64,000 bases of DNA from Aromatoleum buckelii (GCF_012910785.2 NZ_WTVH02000010.1:1364001-1428000), one strand, 5' to 3'; positions 17,715 through 29,926 are shown, counted from the stretch's first letter. Numbers and translations: made by a program. Notes: generated by a model not told the origin, from the letters alone.

Positions 17715-18242
17715 TCAGCCGACCAGCTCGTCGAGGTTGATGTCGGCGATCAGGTCGTTCGAAAGACGCTCGAGATCGGCTTTGAGCGCGTCGGCATCGA
17801 CATGCTCGCCGGCCTTCAGCTCCGCTTCGGCGTGGAACAGCGTCTCGGACGACATCGGCGCGGTCGACGTGCGGGTGACGAGTTTTTCGACGTTGACGCC
17901 GTGGCGCGCGAACACCTGAGAGACTTCGCGAACGATGCCGATGCGGTCGTGTCCGACGAGGCTGAACGACAGCCGGCGATGGCGATGGGCTGTCTCGGCG
18001 GCACTGTCCATCGAGCATTCCACCATGACGCGCAGCGCCGAGAGTTTCGCCAGCGCGGTCTCCAGCGCCTGCACGTGTTCGGGCGGCACGCTGATCTTGA
18101 GCAGGCCGGCGAACTTGCCGGCGAGCTGCGCCATCGACGATTCGAGCCAGTTGCCGTGATGGGCGGTGATGACCGACGAAAGCTCTTCGACGAGCCCGGG
18201 GCGATCGTCGCCGATCACCGTGAGAACGAGTAGTCTGGACAC
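17715..18242 (-). CDS. GcvR-like tandem ACT-domain regulator
   Basis: A 175-residue cytoplasmic protein made of two ACT domains: the first contains LVLTVIGDDRPGLVEELSS, the second LSFSLVGHDRIGIVREVSQ. GcvR represses the glycine cleavage operon in enterobacteria by binding GcvA; here gcvTHP has a riboswitch instead and no GcvA is seen, so the partner is unknown. A GTG at 18240-18242 is chosen because GGAGGTG lies 6 nt upstream. It is convergent with the diguanylate cyclase, 11 nt apart. Confidence 0.8.
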   Translation of the reverse strand: MSRLLVLTVIGDDRPGLVEELSSVITAHHGNWLESSMAQLAGKFAGLLKISVPPEHVQALETALAKLSALRVMVECSMDSAAETAHRHRRLSFSLVGHDRIGIVREVSQVFARHGVNVEKLVTRTSTAPMSSETLFHAEAELKAGEHVDADALKADLERLSNDLIADINLDELVG

Positions 18243-18391
18243 GCATGCACCTCCGTCGGGTCGTGGGAAGGGGAATGGGAAGGGGCTCTGCGCTGTGCGG
18301 GAGCCGCATCCGGGAATTCTATCCTTCCGGGCGCCCGGTGCGCTCATGCCGCGGTCCGAAGTGGCTCCGTGCCAGCAATCGCCGTACGCGC

Positions 18392-18661
18392 TCAGTCCAC
18401 TTCGACCGTCGCGATGACTTCGCCTTCGTCGATCGGATCGCCTTCCTCGACGCGCACATCGACAAGGATTCCGGCATACGGGCTGGGAATGTCGAGCGCG
18501 ACCTTGCCCGTTTCGAGCACGATCAGCGTTTCGTCGGTGCCGATTTTTTCGCCGTTGCGGACCAGTACGCTCTGGACGAACACTTCGCCGGTTCGGCACG
18601 ACCCGCAGCTGTCCCAGCACTCCGGATATTTCGGCATGCGGATTTCCACTATGCGGCCCAA
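18392..18661 (-). CDS. Stand-alone lipoyl-domain protein with Cys cluster
   Basis: An 89-residue protein consisting of one lipoyl domain: IVLETGKVALDIPSPYAG with the probable lipoylated Lys53, and paired beta-hairpins around GEKIGTDETL and GDPIDEGEVI. Before it lies a Cys-rich segment, PECWDSCGSCRTG (Cys15, 19 and 22), unusual for E2 or GcvH proteins. The TTG at 18659-18661 is preferred because AAAGGGGGA precedes it by 6 nt; a GTG or the ATG of MPKYPEC are alternatives. No E1, E2 core or E3 genes are nearby, so its partner is unknown. Confidence 0.7.
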   Translation of the reverse strand: MGRIVEIRMPKYPECWDSCGSCRTGEVFVQSVLVRNGEKIGTDETLIVLETGKVALDIPSPYAGILVDVRVEEGDPIDEGEVIATVEVD

Positions 18662-18844
18662 CGTCGTTCCCCCTTTTCGCAGGATGACCGTGCGGCCAGC
18701 GGGCACTGCGTGGTACGGATTGCGACGCCGCCCTCCACGAACATGGTGCAGCTGTCGCGCGCAACCCGTGCGGCAACTGCCGGTCTGCAAGGCATCATCG
18801 GAAATTCCGGGGAGAGAAAGCGGAGAAGTCTACTCCTCCCGGCC

Positions 18845-19621
18845 TCACTTCTCGACGAAGGCGCGCTCGATCACGTAGTCGCCTGGCTGTCCGATATGGC
18901 GCGAGATCTTGAAACCGCGCGCGTCGAGCATCGCGCAGCTGTCCTTGAGCATCGCCGGGCTGCCGCAAATCATCGCCCGATCATGCTCCCGGTCGAGCGG
19001 CGGCAGGCCGATGTCCTCGAACAGCTTGCCGGTCTCGATGAGCTCCGTCAGGCGTCCCTGGTTGACGAACGGCTCGCGGGTGACCGTCGGGTAATAGATC
19101 AGCTTGTTGCGCGCGTCTTCGCCGAAGAACTCGTTGTCCGCGAGTTCCCGGGTGATGAAGTCGCGGTAGGCGAGTTCCGACACGGTGCGCACGCCGTGGA
19201 TCAGCACGACATGCTCAAAGCGCTCGTACGTATGCGGGTCCTGCATCAAGCTCAGGAACGGGGCGAGGCCGGTGCCGGTCGCGAGCATGTACAAGCGCTT
19301 GCCCGGCTTCAGGTCATGCAGCACGAGCGTGCCGGTCGGTTTCTTGCTGACGACGATCGGATCGCCTTCCTTGAGGTGCTGGAGCCGCGACGTGAGCGGC
19401 CCGTTCGGCACCTTGATGCTGAAGAACTCGAGATGCTCCTCGTAGTTCGGGCTTGCGATGCTGTAGGCGCGCGTCAGCGGGCGGCCATCCACTTCGAGGC
19501 CTATCATTACGAACTGGCCGTTCTCGAAGCGCAGGCCGCGGTCACGCGTCGTGCGGAAGCTGAACAGCGAGTCGTTCCAGTGGTGGACGCTCAGGACACG
19601 TTCGACAGCGAGATTGCTCAT
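18845..19621 (-). CDS. fpr: Ferredoxin/flavodoxin--NADP reductase
   Basis: This 258-residue FAD enzyme shuttles electrons between NADPH and ferredoxin or flavodoxin. Seen: the FAD-binding RAYSIASPNYEEHLEFF, the pyrophosphate-binding MLATGTGLAPFLSLM, and the NADP-binding MICGSPAMLKD; the C-terminal FVEK matches the bacterial (subclass I) type. It is divergent from a LysR gene with 113 bp between them, the same arrangement as fpr-finR in pseudomonads, where FinR activates fpr under oxidative stress. Confidence 0.93.
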   Translation of the reverse strand: MSNLAVERVLSVHHWNDSLFSFRTTRDRGLRFENGQFVMIGLEVDGRPLTRAYSIASPNYEEHLEFFSIKVPNGPLTSRLQHLKEGDPIVVSKKPTGTLVLHDLKPGKRLYMLATGTGLAPFLSLMQDPHTYERFEHVVLIHGVRTVSELAYRDFITRELADNEFFGEDARNKLIYYPTVTREPFVNQGRLTELIETGKLFEDIGLPPLDREHDRAMICGSPAMLKDSCAMLDARGFKISRHIGQPGDYVIERAFVEK

Positions 19622-19685
19622 GGCCTTGCCTTTGAATGAGTTGAAAGCCGGGTAGGTTCGTCGATTGCAATTCTAGGATGGGCGT

Positions 19686-19715
19686 AATATCTACTGAACG
19701 GGTAATTCAGATATT
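19686..19715. promoter_or_regulatory. Candidate LysR operator between fpr and its regulator
   Basis: An interrupted palindrome with perfect 7-bp outer arms, AATATCT (19686-19692) and AGATATT (19709-19715), plus inner CTGAA/TTCAG. It lies 65 bp before the fpr start and 20 bp before the LysR gene start, a normal position for a divergent LysR-type operator. Function is inferred from position. Confidence 0.5.
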
Positions 19716-19734
19716 CGTTAGAGACATTTCCGAT

Positions 19735-20661
19735 ATGCGCTACACGCTTCGGCAGCTCGCGATCTTTGTCGCCGTCGCTCGCCATGGCAGCATTTCCCGT
19801 GCTGCCGAGGCACTTTCGATGTCGCAGTCGGCGGCGAGCAGCGGGCTCGCCGAGCTCGAGCGCCAGTTCGACGTGCAGCTGTTCGACCGCGTCGGAAAGT
19901 CCGTCCGGCTGAACGAGCTGGGCGAACGGCTGCTGCCGCGCGCGGTGGAGTTCCTCGATCGTGCTGAGGACATCGAGGCCCTGCTGCGGGGGCAAACCGG
20001 CTACGGGACATTGGACATCGGCGCGACGCTGACGATCGGCAATTACCTCGCGACGCTGATCGTCGCCGAATTCCTTCAGCGGCACAGCGACAGCCGCATC
20101 CGTCTCGGCGTTCACAACACGGCGACGATCATCCAGCAGGTGGCGAGCTTCGAACTCGACCTGGGACTGATAGAAGGCAAATGCCAGCATGCCGAACTCG
20201 AGGTCGTGCCGTGGCTCGAAGACGAACTGGTGGTGTTCTGCGCGCCGGCGCATCCGCTTGCCACGCGCGCCATCGCCGACGAGGAAGACCTCCTGGAGCA
20301 GCCCTGGATTCTGCGCGAGATCGGGTCAGGCACGCGCGAGACCTTCGACCAGGCGATGCGCCACGTCGAAGGGCGATTCGACGTGCGGCTCGAGCTCGAG
20401 CACACCGAGGCGATCAAGCGTGCCGTCGAATCCGGCCTCGGCGTCGGCTGCATTTCGCGGCTGGCGCTGCGCGAAGCGTTCCGGCGCGGCAGCTTGGTGC
20501 CCGTCGAGACGCCATGGCTGGACCTACGACGGCGCTTCCATTTCCTGTGGCACCGGCAGAAGTTCCGCACCCCGGGTATGCAGGCTTTTCTCGAACTGTG
20601 TCGCGAGATGACTGCGGGTGCCCGGCGCAGCGACGAGATCGCGCTGAGTTACATTCGCTGA
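19735..20661 (+). CDS. LysR-family regulator, FinR-like by context
   Basis: A 308-residue transcription factor with the N-terminal winged HTH (LRQLAIFVAVARHGSISRAA, then LSMSQSAASSGLAELERQF) and a periplasmic-binding-like effector domain (about 90-300). Divergence from fpr suggests that it controls fpr, as FinR does in Pseudomonas; the sequence alone does not prove orthology. The effector ligand is unknown. The ATG at 19735 gives the standard LysR N-terminus, with the HTH starting around residue 5. Confidence 0.85.
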   Translation: MRYTLRQLAIFVAVARHGSISRAAEALSMSQSAASSGLAELERQFDVQLFDRVGKSVRLNELGERLLPRAVEFLDRAEDIEALLRGQTGYGTLDIGATLTIGNYLATLIVAEFLQRHSDSRIRLGVHNTATIIQQVASFELDLGLIEGKCQHAELEVVPWLEDELVVFCAPAHPLATRAIADEEDLLEQPWILREIGSGTRETFDQAMRHVEGRFDVRLELEHTEAIKRAVESGLGVGCISRLALREAFRRGSLVPVETPWLDLRRRFHFLWHRQKFRTPGMQAFLELCREMTAGARRSDEIALSYIR

Positions 20662-20810
20662 CCGTCGTGCATGGGACGCCGTGCCAAGGTGAAACCGGAA
20701 CTCGCAGCAGCGTGAAGCGTGTCGGCCGCGCGACAAGGAGCGCGACAATCCGGACTGGTCCGTGGACCAAGGATGCCGGCGCGACAGGCAACTCATCCGG
20801 AGGGATGATG

Positions 20811-21815
20811 ATGATTCGGGATCTTATTCGGCCGGCCTCCCGGGCGGCCGTCCTTGCGGTGGCGCTTGTCACGAGCATTCCGTCCGGCGTTGCCGCACCT
20901 GCCGGTCCGTCCGGCGAAACACTCCATGCGGCCGGTGATGGCGCAGTGCTCGATTCCGAAGTGCTCGCCCGGCGGATCGCTGCCGCGGATGTCATCTATC
21001 TCGGGGAACAGCACGGCAACCCGCATCATCATGCCGCCCAGCTGAAAATCGTGACCGACCTCGTCGCTGCCGGCCGCCGTCCGGCAATTGCGTTCGAGTT
21101 CGTAACCGTCCCGCAAACCAGCGACTTGATGAGCTTCGTGTCGATGCCCCAGGTTCCCGCGCACGACAACGCCGCAGTGCTGCGATTGCGGGACGAACTC
21201 GGCTGGCAGACAGGCACCGAGTGGCGCGACTACGGGCCACTGCTTGAATTCGCGCGCACCCATCGGTTGCGTGTCGCCGGGATCGATCTTCCGCAGAGCC
21301 TGCGACGCCGCATCAGCCGGGTCGGCATCGACGGGCTCAACGCCGTCGAGCGGACCCAGTTTCCCGACAGCGGGCTGGTCGATCCAGCGTATCAACAGCT
21401 GATGTACGAGCGGCTGAACGCAGCGCATTGCGGCTTCGCCTCGGCCGAGCTCGTGGCGCGCCTGTACGCGACCTGGCTGGCCCGCAACGACACGATGACG
21501 ATGGCGGTGACCGCGCTCGCAGCCGAACGGCCCCTTGAACCGGTGGTCGTGATTCTCGGCCTGGGCCATGTCGAGAACAACATGGGGGTCTATGAACGGG
21601 TCGCGCAGCGTGCGCCGAACCTGCGCCAGCTCAATATCGGCTTCCGCGCCCGCTCTCCGGAGCTGCGCATTGCGGATGAACTCGCGCCGCTCGACCGCTT
21701 CGGCAAACAGTTCGCGGCGGCGCATGAGATCCTGTGGGTGACGCCGCCGGTGGCCATGCAGCAGGGTACGCCTTGCGAGGGGCTTGAGCGGCGCATGAAG
21801 AAAATGGAGAAGTGA
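20811..21815 (+). CDS. ChaN-family exported protein
   Basis: A 334-residue exported protein of the ChaN/Tiki-like family. A signal peptide (ending SGVAA-PAG) is followed by ADVIYLGEQHGNPHHHAAQL, a signature His-rich motif, and a late LGLGHVENNMGVYERV motif. ChaN from Campylobacter binds haem, so a role in iron or haem handling is possible but not shown here. Three consecutive ATGs occur at 20805, 20808 and 20811; the last gives the best distance from GGAGGG (6 nt). The 149 bp upstream hold no gene. Confidence 0.75.
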   Translation: MIRDLIRPASRAAVLAVALVTSIPSGVAAPAGPSGETLHAAGDGAVLDSEVLARRIAAADVIYLGEQHGNPHHHAAQLKIVTDLVAAGRRPAIAFEFVTVPQTSDLMSFVSMPQVPAHDNAAVLRLRDELGWQTGTEWRDYGPLLEFARTHRLRVAGIDLPQSLRRRISRVGIDGLNAVERTQFPDSGLVDPAYQQLMYERLNAAHCGFASAELVARLYATWLARNDTMTMAVTALAAERPLEPVVVILGLGHVENNMGVYERVAQRAPNLRQLNIGFRARSPELRIADELAPLDRFGKQFAAAHEILWVTPPVAMQQGTPCEGLERRMKKMEK

Positions 21816-21909
21816 TTTCCGGCATCGCTCCCCTCGATACCGGAAATCGACCGCTTCGGCGTCTTACCCCCGCTTTGCCGAGAACGTGTGATGGGGACTC
21901 CGGCGCAGG

Positions 21910-24627
21910 TCAGCCGCGCGCACGCATTGCCTCGACTTCGACGATCGGCGCCGCGCTCGCCTCCGTGATCGGGGTGACGCTCGCTGAAGGCCTGGTTTCG
22001 GGCGCCGGCTCGATCGTTGCCGCAGGGCGTTCGGGCATGTACGAAGCGACCTGACAAGCGATCGCGGCGAGGTAGGGGATGCACTGCAGCGCGAGAATGC
22101 CGACCCATAGCTGCGCTTCGAGATCCTGCGCGCCGCGCAACCAGACCAGCACCACCGAGCCGAGAATCAGCGCGACGAGCAGTCCGATTTCCTCGCGGAT
22201 CGGCGAGAAGAATGCGAGCGTGCCTTTATCCTTCCACCCCTTCGGCGTGCGGACGAATTCCCCGTGCCTCTTGATCAGGCCGGCGAACACCCCGCGGGCG
22301 ATCGCATGCGCCATGCCGACCGACAGGATCGACGCACCGAGGATGTCCTTCCACGGCGCGTCCATCGTCCGCCGGTACAGGATCGGCCCGAGGCCGCCCT
22401 TGAACGCCATGAAGGCGAGGATCGGCAGCGCGAGCGCCGATACCGGCAGGCCGAACTCCTGAGGCATGTACAGCATGCCGATCGTCCACGCCAGGCTCGC
22501 GAACACGAACACGAGTTGCAGCGCGTCACCCAGCCACGCGAACCATCCGGTAAGGAAATGGTAGCGTTGAGCGATGTTCAGCCGGCTCGGGCCGAGCATC
22601 GCGGGCAGGTGATGCTTGAGGATCTGCATCGCGCCGAACGCCCAGCGGAAGCGCTGGCTCTTGATCGCGGCGAAGTCGGACGGCGTCAGGCCGCGGCCCA
22701 GGATGTGATCGACGTAGCGCGTGTCGTAGCCTTTTTCGATCAGGCGCAGCCCGAGTTCCGTGTCCTCGCAGATGCACCATTCGGACCAGCCGCCGACCTC
22801 CTCGAGCGCGAGTCGCCGCACCAGCGTCATCGTGCCGTGCTGGATCAGCGCGTTGCGCTCGTTGCGGTGATGCATGCCGATACGGAAGAAGCCATCGAAC
22901 TCCCAGTTGCACATGCGGCGGAACGGCTGCGTTTCCCAGTCGCGGTGCGCTTGCGGCGCTTGCACGACGGCGACGTCGGCGGCATCGAAGTGCGGGATCA
23001 GGCAGGACAGCCAGTCGGGCGAGACGACATAATCCGCGTCGACAACGCCGACGACTTCGGCGCGCGGGTCGGTTTGCTTGAGGCCGAAGTTAAGCGCCCC
23101 GGCTTTGAATCCCGGCCAGTTCTCGAGGTGGAAGAAGCGGAAGCGCGGGCCGAGTTCCTCGCAGCGTGCTTCAAGCGGCTTCCACAGCGCCTCGTCCTTC
23201 GTGTTGTTGTCGAGCACCAGCACTTCGAAATTGCCGTAGTTCATCGCCGCCAGACTGTCGATTGTCGCGATCACCATCTCCGGCGGCTCGTTGCAGCAGG
23301 CCAGATGGATCGACACGAACGGTTCGCGTTCGGTGGCGAGCGGCGTGAGCGGCAGGAAGCGGCGCTTCCAGCGTCGCTTGAAGAGCACCTCGCCGAATTC
23401 GAAACCGTGCGACAGCAGCACTGCGATCGTCAGCACCGTGGCGCCGATCAGCATGGTCAGACCGACCAGGTCGCGCTGCGTCAGGTAGTAATCGGCCGGG
23501 ACGTTCGCGCCGATCACCAGCGTCACCGCACAGGCCTGGATCAGCGCCGAGAGCCACAGCCGTCCGAGGATGCTCCAGTCGCGCAGCAGGAAGCAGATCA
23601 GGAACATCGGCACGAGCGCAATCAACGCAGCCATTCGGGCCTTCTCGTGCCAGCGGATATCCTGCACGACGAGGCCTTCGAGCGGGAACTTCGCCTGACG
23701 CTCGGCGTTGAACATGCCCCAGTAGGCCCCAGCCCAGCCTTCCAGCTGGATTTTCCACGGCTGGTCGATCGCTTCCATGATGAAGTAGTCGAGCGTCGAG
23801 CTGCGTGGATGGGCGAGGAACTCGCGGATGAAACGAGCCTCGTTTTCCACCGACGGCACGGAAGTCGTTTCCTCCTCGCCGAAACTGTTCATGACCGGAC
23901 CGCGGCTCGGCCAGCCGACTTCACCGATAACGATCTTCTTTCTCGGGAACGCTTTCACCAACTCGTCGTAGCGCATCATCACGTAATCGACGGCGGATTC
24001 GACCGGCACCCCTTCGTGGTAGGGCAGCAGGTGGACGGTGATGAAATCGACGCTTTTCGCCAGTTCCGGGTTCTTCAGCCAGACATGCCATGGCTCGGCC
24101 GTCGACACCGGCACCTTGAGTCGTCGCAGGGCCTTGCGTGTCTTGTCGAGATAGGCGGAAAGCTCTGCGACGCTGAGGTCGCCGCGCAGCAGTACTTCGT
24201 TGCCGACGATTACGCGCTCGATGTGCCGCATCTCGCGAGCGGACTCGATCAGCGCGGCGATTTCGCGCTCGTTGGCTTCGGGGTCCGGCGACAGCCATGC
24301 GCCCGCCGTAACGGTCAGCCGGCGCTCGCCCGCCAGCCGCGCGATCGCCGGAACTTCAATGCTGCCGTAGGTGCGAATGCGCTCACCCGTCTGCGCGAGC
24401 AGGTCGAGGTCGGCGCCAATTTCGGCTTCGTTCGGATAAGTCCCCTTCAGCGGGCTCTGGTCACGCTGGAAAGGGCTGTAGGCATAGCCGCGAATGCTGT
24501 TGCCGGCACCGATGAACTCGGTGCCGCGGTTCCACCGCTCCGCGATGAGGTATTGGGCGCCGGCAACCAGGCCGGCAAGAATCAACGCTACGATCAGACG
24601 GTAAATCAGCGAAGCGGCGTATTTCAT
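21910..24627 (-). CDS. GH17-GT2 fusion, NdvB-like beta-glucan synthase
   Basis: A 905-residue inner-membrane enzyme. After one membrane anchor (about 8-28) comes a GH17-type periplasmic domain (about 45-320) with both catalytic glutamates in place (VIVGNEVLL, Glu144; GEVGWP, Glu236). Several membrane helices follow (about 330-410), then a processive family-2 glycosyltransferase (about 435-670) with DAD (530-532), ED (621-622) and QRFRW (658-662). More helices and a Pro/Ala-rich tail end it. The same architecture is found in Pseudomonas NdvB, which makes cyclic beta-1,3-glucans from UDP-glucose. The ATG at 24627 is preferred over a GTG at 24645. Confidence 0.85.
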   Translation of the reverse strand: MKYAASLIYRLIVALILAGLVAGAQYLIAERWNRGTEFIGAGNSIRGYAYSPFQRDQSPLKGTYPNEAEIGADLDLLAQTGERIRTYGSIEVPAIARLAGERRLTVTAGAWLSPDPEANEREIAALIESAREMRHIERVIVGNEVLLRGDLSVAELSAYLDKTRKALRRLKVPVSTAEPWHVWLKNPELAKSVDFITVHLLPYHEGVPVESAVDYVMMRYDELVKAFPRKKIVIGEVGWPSRGPVMNSFGEEETTSVPSVENEARFIREFLAHPRSSTLDYFIMEAIDQPWKIQLEGWAGAYWGMFNAERQAKFPLEGLVVQDIRWHEKARMAALIALVPMFLICFLLRDWSILGRLWLSALIQACAVTLVIGANVPADYYLTQRDLVGLTMLIGATVLTIAVLLSHGFEFGEVLFKRRWKRRFLPLTPLATEREPFVSIHLACCNEPPEMVIATIDSLAAMNYGNFEVLVLDNNTKDEALWKPLEARCEELGPRFRFFHLENWPGFKAGALNFGLKQTDPRAEVVGVVDADYVVSPDWLSCLIPHFDAADVAVVQAPQAHRDWETQPFRRMCNWEFDGFFRIGMHHRNERNALIQHGTMTLVRRLALEEVGGWSEWCICEDTELGLRLIEKGYDTRYVDHILGRGLTPSDFAAIKSQRFRWAFGAMQILKHHLPAMLGPSRLNIAQRYHFLTGWFAWLGDALQLVFVFASLAWTIGMLYMPQEFGLPVSALALPILAFMAFKGGLGPILYRRTMDAPWKDILGASILSVGMAHAIARGVFAGLIKRHGEFVRTPKGWKDKGTLAFFSPIREEIGLLVALILGSVVLVWLRGAQDLEAQLWVGILALQCIPYLAAIACQVASYMPERPAATIEPAPETRPSASVTPITEASAAPIVEVEAMRARG

Positions 24628-24897
24628 TAAAATCGGGATCCCCACAGGGGGTTGATCGATCGCCGCGGCCCGTCATTCCTCGCCATGCTTCGGAATTGCG
24701 GTATGACGCAGCGCAAAAATCAATCCTGGCCGGGCTTGTGACACAATTCACCAGCTCGACCGCAACTGATGCGGCGCGAAGTTTATTCGTTTTTTCAGTT
24801 GCTTAGCAAAGTTTCCCTGTGTGCAATTTGCAACAGGAAGTAGGTCCGCAGGCGGATGCTTGATTTGTAAGGGAAAAGGGAGTTGAGGAAAAATAAT

Positions 24898-25332
24898 TTG
24901 CGTCAATACGATCGAAGCCGTATTTCGCTGGTCGCCGCGAGCGCCGTGCTTCTCGCGACAGTGCTCGGTGTGCGCTACGGATTGCTCGAAGCGGGCGCGT
25001 TCCCGCTCGACTGCAGTGGGGCGCTTGGCGAAGGGTTCGGAGCGCGGTGCGCGACAAAATGGCTGCTGGTGCAGTCCTTCCTCGACCAGCGCCTGGGCTG
25101 GCTGAGCCTCGCGTGCGGCGTTGCGGCCTTCGTGCTGCGCCATCGCCCGCTCGCGTGGGGAGGGTGGTTCAGCGGGCTCGCCGGGCTGGTGCTGTACAGC
25201 TTCGACCCGTCGGCCGTCGGTGCGCTGCTGTCGCTATTGGTCCTCGCCCGCGGCCGCCCGCAGCGTCGGCGCGGCAAGGAGGAGGCCGGTGAAGAGCCAG
25301 ACGGCGGCCTGCGGGTTCAGCGGCTCGGATAG
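24898..25332 (+). CDS. Small membrane protein beside the glucan genes
   Basis: A 144-residue protein with three or four hydrophobic segments (for example ISLVAASAVLLATVLGVRYG and LSLACGVAAFVL) and a basic C-terminus. The family is not recognised. The TTG at 24898 is chosen because GAGG lies 8 nt upstream; another TTG at 24883 is possible. Its 3' end overlaps the convergent GH17 gene by 99 bp. The 270 bp between it and the GT2 gene are AT-rich for this genome and must hold both divergent promoters; no clear boxes were found. Confidence 0.6.
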   Translation: MRQYDRSRISLVAASAVLLATVLGVRYGLLEAGAFPLDCSGALGEGFGARCATKWLLVQSFLDQRLGWLSLACGVAAFVLRHRPLAWGGWFSGLAGLVLYSFDPSAVGALLSLLVLARGRPQRRRGKEEAGEEPDGGLRVQRLG

Positions 25333-26859
25333 CCAGCGGCCGACGACGGACACTGCGATCACGGCTGCGCACAGCCGCTCCTCGGCCGCGTGGCGGCTGT
25401 TCGCGAACCACCCGATGACCCCGAGAGTCAGGGCCGGCACGATGAACAGCAGCGACGGGAAGTCGCGGTAGCGCGGATCGACGAACAGCAGCAAGGCGCC
25501 GACCGCGGCGGCGAACAGCAGCACGACGCGCAGCAGCCCGAGGCACGTCGACGCATCGAGCGACGCAAGGCGACCGCGCTGCCACGCGGTCCATGCCGAC
25601 ACGCCCGACCGTATCCCGCTTTCCGGAGACCAGCGGGCGAGGGTCAGGGGCACGAGCATGCCGACGGCGAAGACGAAGCCGAGCAACACCCATTCGAGCC
25701 CGTTCCGATACGCAAGTTGGGCGTGTTCCCAGTGCAGGACGGCGACTGCCCCTGCCACCGCCCCCATCGCGGCGAGGGCACCGAGTTGCAGCGGCGTGCG
25801 CCTCTTCGAGCGCCCTCCGGCGGCCACGGCGAGGCACACCAGGACGCCGAGCGCGGCGCCGAGCGCTGGCGCGACGAAGGTGTCGCGTGCGGCGACCGGG
25901 CCGGCGAGCGGAAACTTCGGTGCCAGGTCGACATCGAGCACGCCCCAGTAGCCGCCGACAGTGCCTTCGAGGCGGCGCTTCCACGGCTGGTCGATGGCCT
26001 CGATGAGGTTGTAGTCCCAGCCCTTGTCATGCGCGCGGTGGATGAATTCACGGATGTAGCGAGCCTGATTGACGGGTGACGGCAGCGACGCTTCGCGCTG
26101 CCGCCCGGCGCTCGGCCAGCCGGTTTCGCCGATCATCACCGGTTTGTCGAAGTGTTCGCGGACACTTTCGAAAACCGTCGCGACATGCGCGACCGCGTGT
26201 TCGATCCCCACCGGATCGTCCTCCCAGAAGGGCAGGATGTGCACGGTGACCCGGTCAACGGCGCCCGCCAGACTCCGATGCTTGAGCCAGAATTCCCACA
26301 CGTCCGCATACGTCACCGGCACTTCGGTGCGGGCAGCGGCATACGCGATCAGCTCCCGCAACTCGTCTTCGGTGCGCTCGCGGCGCAGCAGCACCTCGTT
26401 GCCGACGATCAGCATGCGCACGACGTCGGCGTTGTCGTTGGCGATGCGGATCGCACGGTCGAGCTCGATCGCGCTGCGCTTGCGGTCGGCGCTGATCCAC
26501 GCGCCGAGCAGCACCCCGAGCCCGAGTTCCCGCGCGACATCCGGCACCTGCTCCAGCCCTTGAGTGACCGAATAGAGGCGCACGCACTCGGTCATGCGCG
26601 ACAGCGCGGTCAGATCGGCGACGATCTGCTCGCGCGAAATCACCAACGTCTCGTCGTATGGCGTCTGACCGGGAAGGCGATAGGGCGCATAGGACACGCA
26701 CTTCATCCGCTCGTCGTCGGCCAGCTGCAGGTCATGCATCGGGACGGGCTGCATCTGGCGCGCGATCACCATGCCGAGGCCTGCCAGCGCCACGACGTGA
26801 ACGAGCAGCAGGGCGAGCCAGGGAATGAAGGACCAGCGTGGCGGGCGAAAGTAGGGCAT
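25234..26859 (-). CDS. GH17-domain membrane protein, NdvC-like partner
   Basis: A 541-residue protein with an N-terminal membrane anchor (about 8-30), a GH17-type periplasmic domain (about 45-310) that retains MLIVGNEVLLR and MIGETGWPS, each with its catalytic Glu, and about six to eight C-terminal membrane helices. It has no glycosyltransferase domain. GH17 proteins next to a GT2 synthase are thought to branch or cyclise beta-1,3-glucan, so it likely works with the neighbouring NdvB-like enzyme; this is inference. The ATG at 26859 starts MPYFRPPRWSFIPWL. Confidence 0.8.
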   Translation of the reverse strand: MPYFRPPRWSFIPWLALLLVHVVALAGLGMVIARQMQPVPMHDLQLADDERMKCVSYAPYRLPGQTPYDETLVISREQIVADLTALSRMTECVRLYSVTQGLEQVPDVARELGLGVLLGAWISADRKRSAIELDRAIRIANDNADVVRMLIVGNEVLLRRERTEDELRELIAYAAARTEVPVTYADVWEFWLKHRSLAGAVDRVTVHILPFWEDDPVGIEHAVAHVATVFESVREHFDKPVMIGETGWPSAGRQREASLPSPVNQARYIREFIHRAHDKGWDYNLIEAIDQPWKRRLEGTVGGYWGVLDVDLAPKFPLAGPVAARDTFVAPALGAALGVLVCLAVAAGGRSKRRTPLQLGALAAMGAVAGAVAVLHWEHAQLAYRNGLEWVLLGFVFAVGMLVPLTLARWSPESGIRSGVSAWTAWQRGRLASLDASTCLGLLRVVLLFAAAVGALLLFVDPRYRDFPSLLFIVPALTLGVIGWFANSRHAAEERLCAAVIAVSVVGRWLSEPLNPQAAVWLFTGLLLAAPTLRAAAGEDQ

Positions 26860-26889
26860 GTCGAGGGTGAAACGTCGGGCCGATACATG

Positions 26890-26920
26890 AAAAAAGCCAC
26901 GCCTGGCTTGGCGTGGCTTC
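26890..26920 (-). terminator. Rho-independent terminator of the gcv operon
   Basis: On the minus strand AGCCACGCC pairs with GGCGTGGCT around a 6-nt loop and is followed by six T. It lies 20 nt after the gcvP stop, so it ends the gcvTHP transcript ahead of the glucan gene. Confidence 0.85.
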
Positions 26921-26939
26921 CCGGCGAAGGGGGGCGATT

Positions 26940-29858
<2,919 letters not shown>

Positions 29859-29926
29859 GGCAGGTGACTCGACTGGATGTTCCGGGACCGCCGCAGCGGC
29901 CCGGAGGGAATGCGGCTGAGGCGGGA

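Noticed and set aside
22264-24630. A 788-codon open frame on the plus strand opposite the GH17-GT2 gene
   Set aside because: It has no recognisable domain and mirrors the codons of the real gene. Similar shadows oppose ettA (13717-15612) and pqqU (9408-10682).
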